A stretch of 64,000 nucleotides of DNA from contig JANQRJ010000018.1 of assembly GCA_028284635.1 (NCBI GenBank), forward strand, positions 124,001-188,000. Reading direction: 5' to 3'. This document shows positions 1-7,888 of the stretch, in pieces (the first letter of the stretch is position 1; each line of letters begins with the position of its first letter). The position numbers and the translations under genes are program-made. This DNA is from Pelagicoccus sp. (GTDB lineage Bacteria > Verrucomicrobiota > Verrucomicrobiia > Opitutales > Opitutaceae). The notes beneath the pieces were generated by a model that saw only the letters and a list, made by a program, of their open reading frames with translations, was not told the DNA's origin and made no database searches.

Positions 1-1066
1 CGCTGTTCGGATCGTTGAAATGAATGATGGGCGAACGGTTGAGGTTCTGAGCCACGCTCACTCCCTGGGAAAGGCCGGGCGAAAAATTCTCCCTCACGTC
101 GTGGGTATACTTCGGCATGACGCCCGCGGCAACCATCTCGGGCGTCGGCTCGAACCATATCGTCATTCGATCGGAAGGGGTGAGGCTGCGGGGGTTGTTG
201 GCCTCGATCTCTCCATCTTCATAGCTGAAACGAAGGCTCGTCTTGGAGAAGAAGCCCTCGTTCCGGTTCAGAAATTCGGGGGCTATCGTACCAGCCACAT
301 AGATGCGCTGGTCTTCGTTGAAGGCTGGATTCTGCTGGAACTTCTCGTCGTCCTGCAGCAGGGCCAAACGAATCGCCGCCTGGTTGTCGAGAAGGGTCTT
401 GTTATAGTCGAGCGACGCGCGAAAACTGTCGAAGCTTCCGAACTGCAATTCCACGCTTCCGAAATCATCCGCCACCGAGGCCGCGTTGGGAGTGTAGTTG
501 ATGATGCCGGCAGGACTGCCGATGCCGAAAAGAATGGCGTTCGCTCCGCGATTTATCTCCAGTCGGCTGCTGTTGTAGGAGTCGAAGGGCACGGACGTCC
601 TGAAAAAGCCGCGAGACAAGTCCGCGCTGGCGAGACCGCGGAGACGCGTGCCTGGATTGTTGCCAAGGCCCGATTCTTCGGACTCGCGGGTACCGCCGGC
701 ATCCGAGAAGTTGCCGCCGAAGCCCGTGACTTCGGTCCCGGCTGTATACACCAAAATGTCCCGCAGGTCGGTCGAGTTCGTGTCCTCTAGGAACTCCTCG
801 TTGACCACGGATATGGCGGCTCCCACGTCGGAGAGCGGCGTACTCAAGCGACTGCCGGATTGAGCAGTCGTAGCTCGGTATCCTTGGTCATCGGACGCGT
901 CTATAACAAACGGGGAAAGCGTGAACACCTCACTGTCTTCCACGTCTTGAGCGGATACGCTAGCGAAGGTTGTAGCTAAGCCTGCAGCAAAAAGCAATCG
1001 GCCTAGGGTTTTAAGCGAATTTTTTATATACCGATCTCGCCTCGGTTTCTGGGTTTGTTCTATCAT
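1..1066 (-). CDS. TonB-dependent outer-membrane receptor, N-terminal part (C-terminus outside window)
   Basis: The reading frame is open from an ATG at 1066 to the window edge, giving 355 residues. It has a basic N-terminus and a hydrophobic signal peptide ending near SVSAQ, then the motif FTLSPFVIDASDDQGYRATT typical of Opitutaceae receptors. A plug domain follows, with VNEEFLEDTNSTDLRDIL and the GANAILFGIGSPAGIINY segment, and then the first barrel strands. Family knowledge: such receptors import oligosaccharides across the outer membrane using TonB energy. No SusD partner is visible. A LacI regulator and a GH105 hydrolase lie immediately upstream and share an operator-like palindrome with this gene (1358-1372 and 2731-2745), so the likely substrate is an unsaturated uronic-acid oligosaccharide. 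The substrate is inference; the receptor assignment is firm. Confidence 0.95.
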   Translation of the reverse strand, partial: MIEQTQKPRRDRYIKNSLKTLGRLLFAAGLATTFASVSAQDVEDSEVFTLSPFVIDASDDQGYRATTAQSGSRLSTPLSDVGAAISVVNEEFLEDTNSTDLRDILVYTAGTEVTGFGGNFSDAGGTRESEESGLGNNPGTRLRGLASADLSRGFFRTSVPFDSYNSSRLEINRGANAILFGIGSPAGIINYTPNAASVADDFGSVELQFGSFDSFRASLDYNKTLLDNQAAIRLALLQDDEKFQQNPAFNEDQRIYVAGTIAPEFLNRNEGFFSKTSLRFSYEDGEIEANNPRSLTPSDRMTIWFEPTPEMVAAGVMPKYTHDVRENFSPGLSQGVSVAQNLNRSPIIHFNDPNS

Positions 1067-1082
1067 AGGTTGTAGCCTGTCA

Positions 1083-1098
1083 TTGGTTATTGGGTTTG
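1083..1098 (-). promoter_or_regulatory. Leader motif shared by both TonB-receptor genes
   Basis: On the minus strand this reads CAAACCCAATAACCAA and ends 16 nt before the receptor ATG. The other TonB receptor has CAAACCCAAAAACTAA 13 nt before its ATG (35275-35290), 14 of 16 identical. Neither gene shows a clear Shine-Dalgarno sequence, so this may be a translation or mRNA-level signal. The function is inferred. Confidence 0.45.
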
Positions 1099-1357
1099 CA
1101 AATATCGCCGGGTATTTCCGGACTAAAGAAGGGGCTGGAAATAGACGTGGGTAAAATTGCAAAGAAAACATCGCGTCGGTCGCTTCTTCGAAGAAGAGAA
1201 TGCAGCAGTATTATGAATACGACATGACTTCAATGTCCTCTCTATATAGATTAGATGCGAAGGCTGATGCAGGGATAACTAGGTCCCGCTATTTACCAAT
1301 AGCAGGGGGCAATATCCATAGACTGTTATCGAGCCGGAAGATCACAAGAACATCACA

Positions 1358-1372
1358 ACTGGACAGTCCAGT
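1358..1372. promoter_or_regulatory. Candidate LacI-family operator upstream of TonB receptor
   Basis: ACTGGACAGTCCAGT is an inverted repeat with 7-bp arms around a central A. It differs at two central bases from ACTGGACTATCCAGT at 2731-2745 in the LacI/GH105 promoter region. The match suggests that one regulator, most simply the LacI protein at 1648-2694, controls both units. It lies about 290 bp upstream of the receptor start, implying a long leader or a distant promoter. Confidence 0.6.
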
Positions 1373-1486
1373 AGATGACAGGGCCTGGCTTCGCGCCATT
1401 GATGCAACGCGGCGCTACGGAAAGCGAAATCCCATGCGCGACTTATCGCTTTTACACTTTATGAGAGACGGCCCAACAAGTCGCTT

Positions 1487-1571
1487 AAGGTAGGGCTCGA
1501 TCGCCGAGCGAGCCGCGGCAGTTCTATTTTTCCAGGGCTCTGCGGCCCGCTCGGCGAGCTGGCCCTACCTT
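1487..1571. repeat. Palindromic intergenic repeat, AGGTAGGG family
   Basis: The arms start AAGGTAGGGCTCGATCGCCG and end in the near reverse complement ending CCCTACCTT. Related copies are at 26937-27017, 46015-46095 and, more diverged, 51221-51301. It behaves like a dispersed REP/MITE-type hairpin; no function is visible. Confidence 0.8.
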
Positions 1572-1647
1572 ATTAAAAGCAGTGTTTTCAAATTATTTGA
1601 CACTCTCCGAGAAACGATCGCCTTCCTTTGTCAAAGGTCACGCAACG

Positions 1648-2694
1648 TCAGCGCCTCCCAGACTTTCGTTTCGACGCGGCGGCAGAACTTTTGGGAAGCA
1701 AGCTTCGGCCCTCTTTCCAATAGCCTCCGTGGGCCATGATGAGGCGGGGCCGCTCTGGCAAGTTCAGCTCATTGCGGTGAAGCAAGGCACTGATTTCATT
1801 GACCGCGTCGAATCCCACGCTTCGAAAATGATGGACGATGCCAGCCTGTTGGCCTCCCGAGGGTTGCCGGTCGAGATAGACGCATGCGTAGTCTCGCGGC
1901 GTTTCATAGCCCGCAGACTTCAGGCTATCCGAGGCCAAACCCGTAGCCATTATTAGGACTTCGGGGAGATACTTCTCGTACCACTTCACGAGTCCCCTAC
2001 CCTTAATGTCGCCAATATAAGGAGGTATATCGGCTTCGTCGCCATGGAGGATTCTCTCCGCCAAATAGCCCGAAAGCCATATATGCCTCGATCTTAGATC
2101 CGTTCTTTCGCTCAGGCAAAATCCTACTCTTTTATAGCCGGCCTCGACGACTTTTTCGTAAGCCGTCAGAATCATCTGGTAGTGGTTGCCAATCACCCGG
2201 TGAGTCTCAGGTTCGGCAAGACTATATCCTATGGACACGGTCGCGTAGCGCTCCCATTTCAGTCTCAATGTCGAGCCAGGAATCGGATGGGGAGCCAGAA
2301 TGACGCCTCGGATTCCGCGGTTGTAGAGGATGCGATCCAGCTGCTTTTCGTCCAATTCGCCAGGCCGCAGCCAGAACTCTTCGAGGCGATAGCCAAGCTC
2401 CTCGCAACACTCCATCGCTCCCAAGAAGAAGCCCTTGTAGGAGAGATCGCCTTCCAAGCTAGGCTTCTTCTGGGCCGTCACATACGCTATGGTCTCGAAT
2501 TCCTTCTTCTTCTTCTGCAAGTAGCCCATCAGCCGAGAAACTTGGGCATCCCTGCGATAGCCCAAAGCTCGGGCCGCTTCGAGAACCTTGTCGCGGGTCG
2601 CCTGCGGAATGCTCGGATCGTTTCGCATGACAAGCGAGACGGTCGAGCGCGAATAGCCAGACGCCTTTGCCACTTCCCTGATGGTCGCTGCCAT
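1648..2694 (-). CDS. LacI-family transcriptional regulator
   Basis: The 348-aa protein has an N-terminal LacI helix-turn-helix (IREVAKASGYSRSTVSLVMR, residues 5-24) followed by the hinge region and a periplasmic-binding-protein-like effector domain. Family knowledge: LacI proteins bind palindromic operators and are released, or recruited, by a sugar ligand. It is divergent from the GH105 hydrolase. The gap holds two overlapping palindromes (2719-2745), and the second recurs upstream of the TonB receptor, so autoregulation and control of both neighbours is the simplest reading. The basic C-terminal tail (AAASKRKSGRR) is unusual but probably just a flexible end. The inducer is unknown, perhaps an unsaturated uronide. 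Confidence 0.93.
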   Translation of the reverse strand: MAATIREVAKASGYSRSTVSLVMRNDPSIPQATRDKVLEAARALGYRRDAQVSRLMGYLQKKKKEFETIAYVTAQKKPSLEGDLSYKGFFLGAMECCEELGYRLEEFWLRPGELDEKQLDRILYNRGIRGVILAPHPIPGSTLRLKWERYATVSIGYSLAEPETHRVIGNHYQMILTAYEKVVEAGYKRVGFCLSERTDLRSRHIWLSGYLAERILHGDEADIPPYIGDIKGRGLVKWYEKYLPEVLIMATGLASDSLKSAGYETPRDYACVYLDRQPSGGQQAGIVHHFRSVGFDAVNEISALLHRNELNLPERPRLIMAHGGYWKEGRSLLPKSSAAASKRKSGRR

Positions 2695-2718
2695 AGTCCA
2701 ATATAAGAATCGTTTAGG

Positions 2719-2745
2719 CAGTTGACGTCAACTGGACTATCCAGT
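2719..2745. promoter_or_regulatory. Double operator in the LacI/GH105 divergent promoter region
   Basis: Two overlapping palindromes are visible. CAGTTGACGTCAACTG (2719-2734) is a perfect 16-bp palindrome, and ACTGGACTATCCAGT (2731-2745) has 6-bp arms. The second is shared with 1358-1372. They sit 25-51 bp from the regulator start and just upstream of the hydrolase ATG at 2794. Confidence 0.65.
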
Positions 2746-2793
2746 GAATTCCCCATTGCGTCCCGTTCGCTTAGACGCGCTAGACTCCTGGAC

Positions 2794-3837
2794 ATGCTGC
2801 TAAAACCCCACTCGGAAATCGGTCTCAAACTGTACGAAAAGTATAAAGCCATGCACCCCATCGGCTTCTATACCGGCATCCTGGCTCTCCAAGGACTCGC
2901 CCATCTCGCCGTAGACCACGACGACGAGGAGCTCGTCGAGCGCGTTCGTCAGGAGCTGCTTCCCTTTCTTCGCCTGGAGGTCGATTGCGCCAGCATTCAC
3001 CTCAATTTCCAAAACTATCTCTGCGGCGGAAATGCGACCGCCTATATGGCCGCTCGGGGATTCCTCGACGAAGCGCGGGAGTGTCTCGAGCGCTACGGCG
3101 CTGAGCTCCTCCACGAAGCCCGCCGCTCCAAGGAAGGGGTCTTCAGCATGCCCAGAGTGCCCGATACGGAAAAGATATGGATAGACGCCGCCTTTGCCGT
3201 CGTCCCTTTTCTCGTCAACGCTGGCGTCTGCTTGGGCAACGAGCGCTTTGTCGCAGAGGGCGCGGATCAAATCGCCGGGCTTTACGATCTACTAATAGAC
3301 AGGAAGAACGGCCTGCTGCACCAAAGTCGAGGCTTCGCCGGTCCCGGCCTTCGTTCGCAGGACCACTGGAGCAGAGGCAACGGATGGGGCATCCTGGCGT
3401 TGGCGGAGATCATCAACGCGCTTGAAGCGAACCACCCTGAGCGGAAGAGGATCGAACCTCTCTTTAAAGATCTTTGCGAAGCCTGCTTCGCCCATGCCGA
3501 CAAAGAGGGATTATGGCATCAAGAGATGACGGTCCATGAATCCTACGTGGAAACCTCCGGTTCCGCCTTGATTCACTTCGGCATCGGGGTAGGCATCGCC
3601 CACGGACTGCTGCCAGAGAAATTCGAGGAGCTCTACGAACGCTCGTTCCAATCTCTACTCCAATATATGGATGAAGAAGGCAATATCAGCAACACTTGCG
3701 TCGGATGCCTATCGCCAAAACAAGGTCGTATCGAAGACTATATGAAAGTCTCCCACAAGCTGAACGACCGACACGCCTTCGGAGCGTATATATTGGCGCT
3801 TTCCCAATACGATCACGTGAAGGGAAACGTTTCATAA
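2794..3837 (+). CDS. Glycoside hydrolase family 105 (unsaturated rhamnogalacturonyl/glucuronyl hydrolase)
   Basis: The protein is 347 aa from ATG 2794. An in-frame TTG at 2722 would place the start inside the operator and is less likely. The (alpha/alpha)6-barrel signature of GH88/GH105 is clear: IWIDA near residue 131, with the probable catalytic Asp, and HWSRGNGWG near 191-199. Family knowledge: these enzymes hydrate the 4,5-double bond of the unsaturated uronic acid left by polysaccharide lyases and release 4-deoxy-5-keto-uronate. No signal peptide is seen, so it is probably cytoplasmic. The divergent LacI regulator and the TonB receptor beyond it form a small utilisation unit. Whether the substrate is rhamnogalacturonan or ulvan cannot be read from sequence. 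Confidence 0.9.
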   Translation: MLLKPHSEIGLKLYEKYKAMHPIGFYTGILALQGLAHLAVDHDDEELVERVRQELLPFLRLEVDCASIHLNFQNYLCGGNATAYMAARGFLDEARECLERYGAELLHEARRSKEGVFSMPRVPDTEKIWIDAAFAVVPFLVNAGVCLGNERFVAEGADQIAGLYDLLIDRKNGLLHQSRGFAGPGLRSQDHWSRGNGWGILALAEIINALEANHPERKRIEPLFKDLCEACFAHADKEGLWHQEMTVHESYVETSGSALIHFGIGVGIAHGLLPEKFEELYERSFQSLLQYMDEEGNISNTCVGCLSPKQGRIEDYMKVSHKLNDRHAFGAYILALSQYDHVKGNVS

Positions 3838-3872
3838 ACGGCGGAACCGGAGCCAAATAGGTTTTTAGGCTG

Positions 3873-4055
3873 TCCTGATCCCGCGGTCGCGCATTGGCGT
3901 CAACTTAAGCCAAAAGGCGTTGCGCTGGAGGGCAATGCTCCGTCATTGCCGTGGAGCCTACACAGGGAATAACAGTGCGGCAACGACGGAGCGTTGCCCT
4001 CCAAATGATGCTTCTCCCGTTAAGTTGACGCCAATACGCAGTCACGGGATCAGGA
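3873..4055. repeat. Nested inverted-repeat element, MITE-like
   Basis: The outer arms (3873-3907 and 4021-4055) pair imperfectly and both contain TTGGCGTCAACTTA or its complement. An inner palindrome (3927-4002) begins GGAGGGCAATGCTCCGTC. The whole element lies between two convergent genes and has no coding capacity. Confidence 0.75.
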
Positions 4056-4104
4056 TCTGCGATAGGCGTTTAGCTTTTTTCAAGCTACAGACTAAAAAGC
4101 TCTC

Positions 4105-5166
4105 TCAAAACGCGTTCTGCATGTGCAGCGAGCCTGGCGAAAAGTCATACGGTCCCTCGTATCCAGTATCTTGCAGCATGTGGGCGACCAGGCCGATGGA
4201 AGCAGGATAGAACCACGAGTCGAGCATCATGAACTCAGGCTCGATCGCCCCTTCCGGTCGCTTCCAATCTCGGCGGCGGTTTCTCCAGCCGCGACCCTCG
4301 GGATCCTCGTGCATCAAGGCATGCTGCAAATACTTGCGCGCCGTCGCCTCCAAATCCTCTTTTCGATAATCCGTGAGGTGATGCAAGTTCGCCATCATGT
4401 AGGCGCCGTCGAAATCGGGACAATTCGAGCCGCCTTCCCAATAGGAGCCATCCTCGCGTTGGCACTCTATGGTCGAGTCCACATTGCGCTCCAGATGTTT
4501 CAGTTCCCAACCCTCGGCGAAATAGATCGGGGCAATATGAATCGTGCCGAACAGCCCATTCCAAAGCGGAGCGCCCTGGGCCGTTCCAAAGTATCCGGTT
4601 TCCGGATCAAGCTTCTCCTCCAAGGCCGGATACATGCCTTTTTCCAAGGCTTCCGATATATCGTAGCCAAACCAGTCGCGCAGCCCGGCCATAAACGTAT
4701 ACACGGCCAAGATCTGGTTGGAGATCCTCCAAGACATCGACCAGTCGAAGGCGCCCACCCAGTCGTAAAGCGTCTTCGGATCGAGCAATGGCTCTATAAA
4801 CGTCGGAGCGTACTTCGGCTTGCTCCGCAAAACGCGGAAAGACCAAAACAAGCCACGCGTGCTGTGCAGCTTGCCGTCGATGCCCGGCACGATCGGATTC
4901 TCGCCGAAGGGCTGCTGCCGCACCAGCAAGGAACCATCCTCTTCCTGATAGCTCTGGATATAGTCCACCCACGTCGCGATCTCCTCCGCTGGGCGATTGT
5001 GCAGCTCTCCAAAAAGGTCCAGCACCTGCAACGCGTGGTAGGAACCGTAGAAATTCTCGCCGCCGCGCGGCATGATCGAGTACGCCCCCACGTCCTTTCC
5101 AATCTTGTTGGCCTTCACGTAGTTGAGAGCGACCTTCTTAATCCGTTTGTAGCCTTCCGTTTCCAT
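4105..5166 (-). CDS. Predicted alpha/alpha-barrel protein of unknown substrate
   Basis: The protein is 353 aa from ATG 5166. A TTG at 5202 would add 12 residues. The sequence is rich in regularly spaced helices and aromatic/acidic loops (YWEGGSNCPDFDGAYMM, WRNRRRDW), resembling the alpha/alpha toroid of terpenoid-cyclase-fold and sugar-processing enzymes. No catalytic motif was recognised. There is no signal peptide, so it is probably cytoplasmic. It diverges from an AraC regulator (5258) with a direct-repeat promoter region between them, and sits beside GH105. A role in glycan breakdown is inference from context; it could be a hydrolase, lyase or epimerase. Confidence 0.6.
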   Translation of the reverse strand: METEGYKRIKKVALNYVKANKIGKDVGAYSIMPRGGENFYGSYHALQVLDLFGELHNRPAEEIATWVDYIQSYQEEDGSLLVRQQPFGENPIVPGIDGKLHSTRGLFWSFRVLRSKPKYAPTFIEPLLDPKTLYDWVGAFDWSMSWRISNQILAVYTFMAGLRDWFGYDISEALEKGMYPALEEKLDPETGYFGTAQGAPLWNGLFGTIHIAPIYFAEGWELKHLERNVDSTIECQREDGSYWEGGSNCPDFDGAYMMANLHHLTDYRKEDLEATARKYLQHALMHEDPEGRGWRNRRRDWKRPEGAIEPEFMMLDSWFYPASIGLVAHMLQDTGYEGPYDFSPGSLHMQNAF

Positions 5167-5212
5167 GCCGAATAGAATAATGGCAAACCGGCTCGCAAGC
5201 AATCATCCCAAG

Positions 5213-5238
5213 TTGACATTTCTAAACTTTTTTTGACC
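5213..5238. promoter_or_regulatory. Direct repeat in divergent AraC promoter region
   Basis: TTGACATTT (from 5213) and TTGACCTTC (from 5233) are direct repeats 20 bp apart, the two-turn spacing usual for AraC-family sites. Either could alternatively supply a -35 element. The gap also contains the promoter of the divergent gene at 5166. Confidence 0.4.
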
Positions 5239-5257
5239 TTCTAGAAGCTCGTTATTC

Positions 5258-6160
5258 ATGGGAAGCTCACTGCAAAAAGTCGAAGAACTGACGCCTCCAC
5301 TGAGTTTCGTGGACGAACGCCGCACGGAGATCCCCCGCGGCAAACGCGTTCTCGTCGACATCCCGCTAAGCCGAGTCCTCTACTTCACCGAGAGCTGCGC
5401 GGAGCTCTTCATGGATGGGAGGAAATTCGCGGACATCCAGCCGGGAGACATCCTGCTTCTGCATCGACCGAGCTTCCAGGAGTACAGGAACAAAGGCAAA
5501 CGAGCGACCAGCCTGCACGCCTTTCTCCTCACCTACGACAGTCGACCAACCAAGCAGCAGGCAGGCTCCGCCTCTCCCCTAGCGGACTTCCTCGAGCGAC
5601 ACCTTCCCGATCGCGCCCACTTGCGGCTGCCCGCGAATGCGGAGATTCCACGACTCGTCTCCAAGATACGCTCCCAGATGTCCGATCGGAAATTTGGATA
5701 CAGACCCAAGATCGAGGCCCTTTGCCACCTGCTCCTGGTCGCCCTGGCAGAACACCTGTCCAGCGACGAAAAGACCGAAAGGGAATCCCCTTCGAGTCGA
5801 GCGCTCACGGCCTCGCTCAAAGACCACATCATACTGAACTATTCCGACGACCTAAATCTGCCTCGACTCGCCAAACGCCTGGCCCGCTCCCCCGAGCACC
5901 TCTCCCGACTCTTCAAGAGCGAGACAGGCACGACCCTCTCCGCTTTCCTCAGAGAGACTCGCATCAGGCAAGCCTGTATCCTCCTCACCACTACAACCCT
6001 CCCCATCCAGGAAATCGCCGCAAGCGTCGGCTACCAGACCCCCACCGTATTCAATCGCAATTTCGCGCGGGCAACCGGAAAGACTCCCCGAACCTACCGC
6101 CAGCAACACCGCGACAAACCGAAGTCAAACCTAAGCCAGACGATCAAAGACTGGCTGTAG
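5258..6160 (+). CDS. AraC-family transcriptional regulator
   Basis: The 300-aa protein has an N-terminal cupin-like ligand-binding half (DGRKFADIQPGDILLLHRPS) and a C-terminal pair of helix-turn-helix motifs from about residue 195 (LPRLAKRLARSPEHLSRLFK and LPIQEIAASVGYQTPTVFNR). Family knowledge: AraC proteins bind direct repeats and usually activate sugar-catabolic genes. It faces away from the alpha/alpha-barrel gene at 5166. The N-terminal half (PPLSFVDERR) resembles that of the second AraC protein at 6626-7582 (PPFVLVDERV), so the two are probably old paralogues. Confidence 0.92.
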   Translation: MGSSLQKVEELTPPLSFVDERRTEIPRGKRVLVDIPLSRVLYFTESCAELFMDGRKFADIQPGDILLLHRPSFQEYRNKGKRATSLHAFLLTYDSRPTKQQAGSASPLADFLERHLPDRAHLRLPANAEIPRLVSKIRSQMSDRKFGYRPKIEALCHLLLVALAEHLSSDEKTERESPSSRALTASLKDHIILNYSDDLNLPRLAKRLARSPEHLSRLFKSETGTTLSAFLRETRIRQACILLTTTTLPIQEIAASVGYQTPTVFNRNFARATGKTPRTYRQQHRDKPKSNLSQTIKDWL

Positions 6161-6334
6161 GAGGCGGGGAAGTCTTAATAGTAGGCACGGAACTACAAGC
6201 CCAAGTTAGTAAAGATTCCAGTTTCATAATTAGTAGTATATATTATCAATGATTTCATTATCAATCACTTACGATACCATAGATCAAATTCGATATCCTC
6301 ACGTTTAGCTAGGACTGGAAAACGGAGAATTTTT

Positions 6335-6415
6335 AACCGCTAATGGACGCGAATACACACGAATCAAAGCTTCAAATGAGAAATCATTCGTGTTTATTAG
6401 CGTCCATTCGCGGTT
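6335..6415. repeat. Palindromic repeat, AACCGCTAATGGACGC family
   Basis: An arm beginning AACCGCTAATGGACGCGAAT is followed by its near reverse complement. Two more copies at 23107-23189 and 24666-24747 bracket the GH28 gene. Confidence 0.85.
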
Positions 6416-6476
6416 ACTCTTACTCCTGTTTTTGAAACATTAGGGTAAAGACTCCAGAGCATTTGGAAGAGGAGAA

Positions 6477-6553
6477 GCTGTGGGAGCGTGCTTGCACGCG
6501 AAGGCAATGCGGGATCCGGGCTTCGCCTTCGCGTGCAAGCACGCTCCCACAGC
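6477..6553. repeat. Palindromic repeat, GTGGGAGCGTGCTTGCACGC family
   Basis: GCTGTGGGAGCGTGCTTGCA and its reverse complement form arms of about 30 bp with few mismatches. Only one copy was seen in this window. Confidence 0.8.
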
Positions 6554-6625
6554 AGAAAGCTTCTACTTATGCAACACGTTCTTAGCCAAACGACATTCGT
6601 AGGGCCGGCGACTGCGATTTTAGCC

Positions 6626-7582
6626 TCACCGCTTCTTGGCGTAGCCGGAGGCGAGTTTGTTTTCGGTCCAGACCAAGGGATTGCTTTGCAGCGGCGCGAG
6701 CTTGCCGACACGGTTAGTCCGATAGTCCGAGGGCGTGAGACCGATCTCCTTCTGAAAGCTGCGGGTAAAATAGGAGGCGCTTGCAAAGCCGCATTGGCTG
6801 GCGATCTGAGCGATGGTGGACTTGCTGCCGATGAGGAGACGCTTGGCCTCTTCCAGACGCTGCTGTCTCAGGTATTCGAATACGGTTTGCCCCGTCAGCT
6901 TCTTGAACAGGCGGGCGAGATATTCCTCGCTGACTCCGAGATGCCAGGCGATCGTCCCGAGCTTCAGGCCACATTCCTGGTAGCTAGAGGAGATGTATTC
7001 GCGACAGCGCTCGACGAGACTCAGGCTCCGGCTACGTTTCTGCTTAGACCCGTCCGCGAGAAGAATCTGAATACTGCTGCGAATCGTTTGCAGGACGATT
7101 TGCGTGGCGCAACTCTGCACGGCATGCCGATAGCCGATCTCGCGCTTTTCGGCTTCGCTTCGCAACTGGGCGATAAACTGATTGATGCGGGCGTCGATTC
7201 CGTCAGGGCAGTGGATCGGCGCCAAACTGTGGTGCTCCACGAAGTTGCGAAAGTCGGTTTCCGGTTGGCTTTCCTTGCTTGGCTCCCGGATCGAACCAAT
7301 GTCCAGCAGAATTCGAAGAGCGTAGAGAGACGTGGCGGCTCTTTCATGACGCATCAGATCGCGATGGGAATCGGGGGGCGAGATCACGATGTCGCCGGGC
7401 TTGAATGCAAACCAGTCGCCTTTGGAGAAGCGCATCCTGCAGCTTCCTTCCAGGCAGTAGACGAAAGTCAGATGGTGGTTCGAGACGCTCAGCTCGTCCG
7501 TTTGCGGCAGCGTCAGCACACGTTCGTCGACCAGAACGAAGGGGGGATTGAGCTGTTCAACAGAGTTAAAGGCGAGACCCAT
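6626..7582 (-). CDS. AraC-family transcriptional regulator
   Basis: The 318-aa protein has an N-terminal cupin-like sensor (YCLEGSCRMRFSKGDWFAFK followed by PGDIVISPPDSH) and a C-terminal AraC DNA-binding domain (LKLGTIAWHLGVSEEYLARL and IAQIASQCGFASASYFTRSF). It is divergent from the uronate operon that begins at 7889. A TGTCAA direct repeat with 20-bp spacing (7817-7842) lies between them, so it most likely activates that operon in response to a pathway intermediate. The ligand cannot be predicted from sequence. The spacer before its start carries the A-rich text also found between operon genes downstream. Confidence 0.93.
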   Translation of the reverse strand: MGLAFNSVEQLNPPFVLVDERVLTLPQTDELSVSNHHLTFVYCLEGSCRMRFSKGDWFAFKPGDIVISPPDSHRDLMRHERAATSLYALRILLDIGSIREPSKESQPETDFRNFVEHHSLAPIHCPDGIDARINQFIAQLRSEAEKREIGYRHAVQSCATQIVLQTIRSSIQILLADGSKQKRSRSLSLVERCREYISSSYQECGLKLGTIAWHLGVSEEYLARLFKKLTGQTVFEYLRQQRLEEAKRLLIGSKSTIAQIASQCGFASASYFTRSFQKEIGLTPSDYRTNRVGKLAPLQSNPLVWTENKLASGYAKKR

Positions 7583-7678
7583 GGTGGAATGAAGAGTTGA
7601 GAGCGAAGAGTTAAGAATGGATTTGGACTGACTGCCTTTCGATCCCTGGCGCCGTGTCGCGCATGGGATGTCGATATC

Positions 7679-7782
7679 CGTAGCGCGGAGCTTTAGCCCG
7701 CGTCCCTAGCAGACTCTAAAGCCTGCCGAAGGGCAGAGAGCTGATCTGCATATGTGGACGCGGGCTAAAGCTCCGCGCTACG
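7679..7782. repeat. Palindromic repeat, CGTAGCGCGGAGCTT family
   Basis: CGTAGCGCGGAGCTTTAGCC and its reverse complement bound a 104-bp element. A close copy is at 53368-53470 and a half copy at 58531-58554. A degenerate relative may flank 60713-60855. Confidence 0.85.
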
Positions 7783-7816
7783 TTACAGACCAAACCGCTA
7801 ACCACTGGGCAAAAAA

Positions 7817-7842
7817 TGTCAACACAGTGAAACTCGTGTCAA
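7817..7842. promoter_or_regulatory. Candidate AraC-type direct repeat upstream of uronate operon
   Basis: TGTCAACACA (7817) and TGTCAAGGCA (7837) are direct repeats 20 bp apart, 47-72 bp before the first operon gene. The spacing fits an AraC dimer bound next to RNA polymerase. Confidence 0.45.
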
Positions 7843-7888
7843 GGCAGGCTATAGCCGAGACGGCGAACTCCTTGTATGATCAGCTACC

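Larger units (their letters stand above)
1067..1647. other. Intergenic region between TonB receptor and LacI regulator
   Basis: This 581-bp gap has no convincing gene. It holds the receptor leader motif (1083-1098), an operator-like palindrome (1358-1372) and a palindromic repeat (1487-1571). The open frame at 1200-1493 has no recognisable protein features. Confidence 0.6.
6161..6625. other. Intergenic region with two palindromic repeats
   Basis: This 465-bp gap between two convergent AraC genes has no credible coding sequence. It contains an AT-rich stretch (6215-6260) and two unrelated palindromes at 6335-6415 and 6477-6553. Confidence 0.6.
7583..7888. other. Divergent promoter region of the uronate operon
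   Basis: This 306-bp gap contains an A-rich spacer repeat (7587-7620), a palindromic repeat (7679-7782) and the AraC-type direct repeat (7817-7842). No small gene is evident. Confidence 0.6.

Noticed and set aside
1200..1493. Possible 97-aa gene in the gap before the LacI regulator
   Set aside because: It spans the operator and has no ribosome site or known domain.
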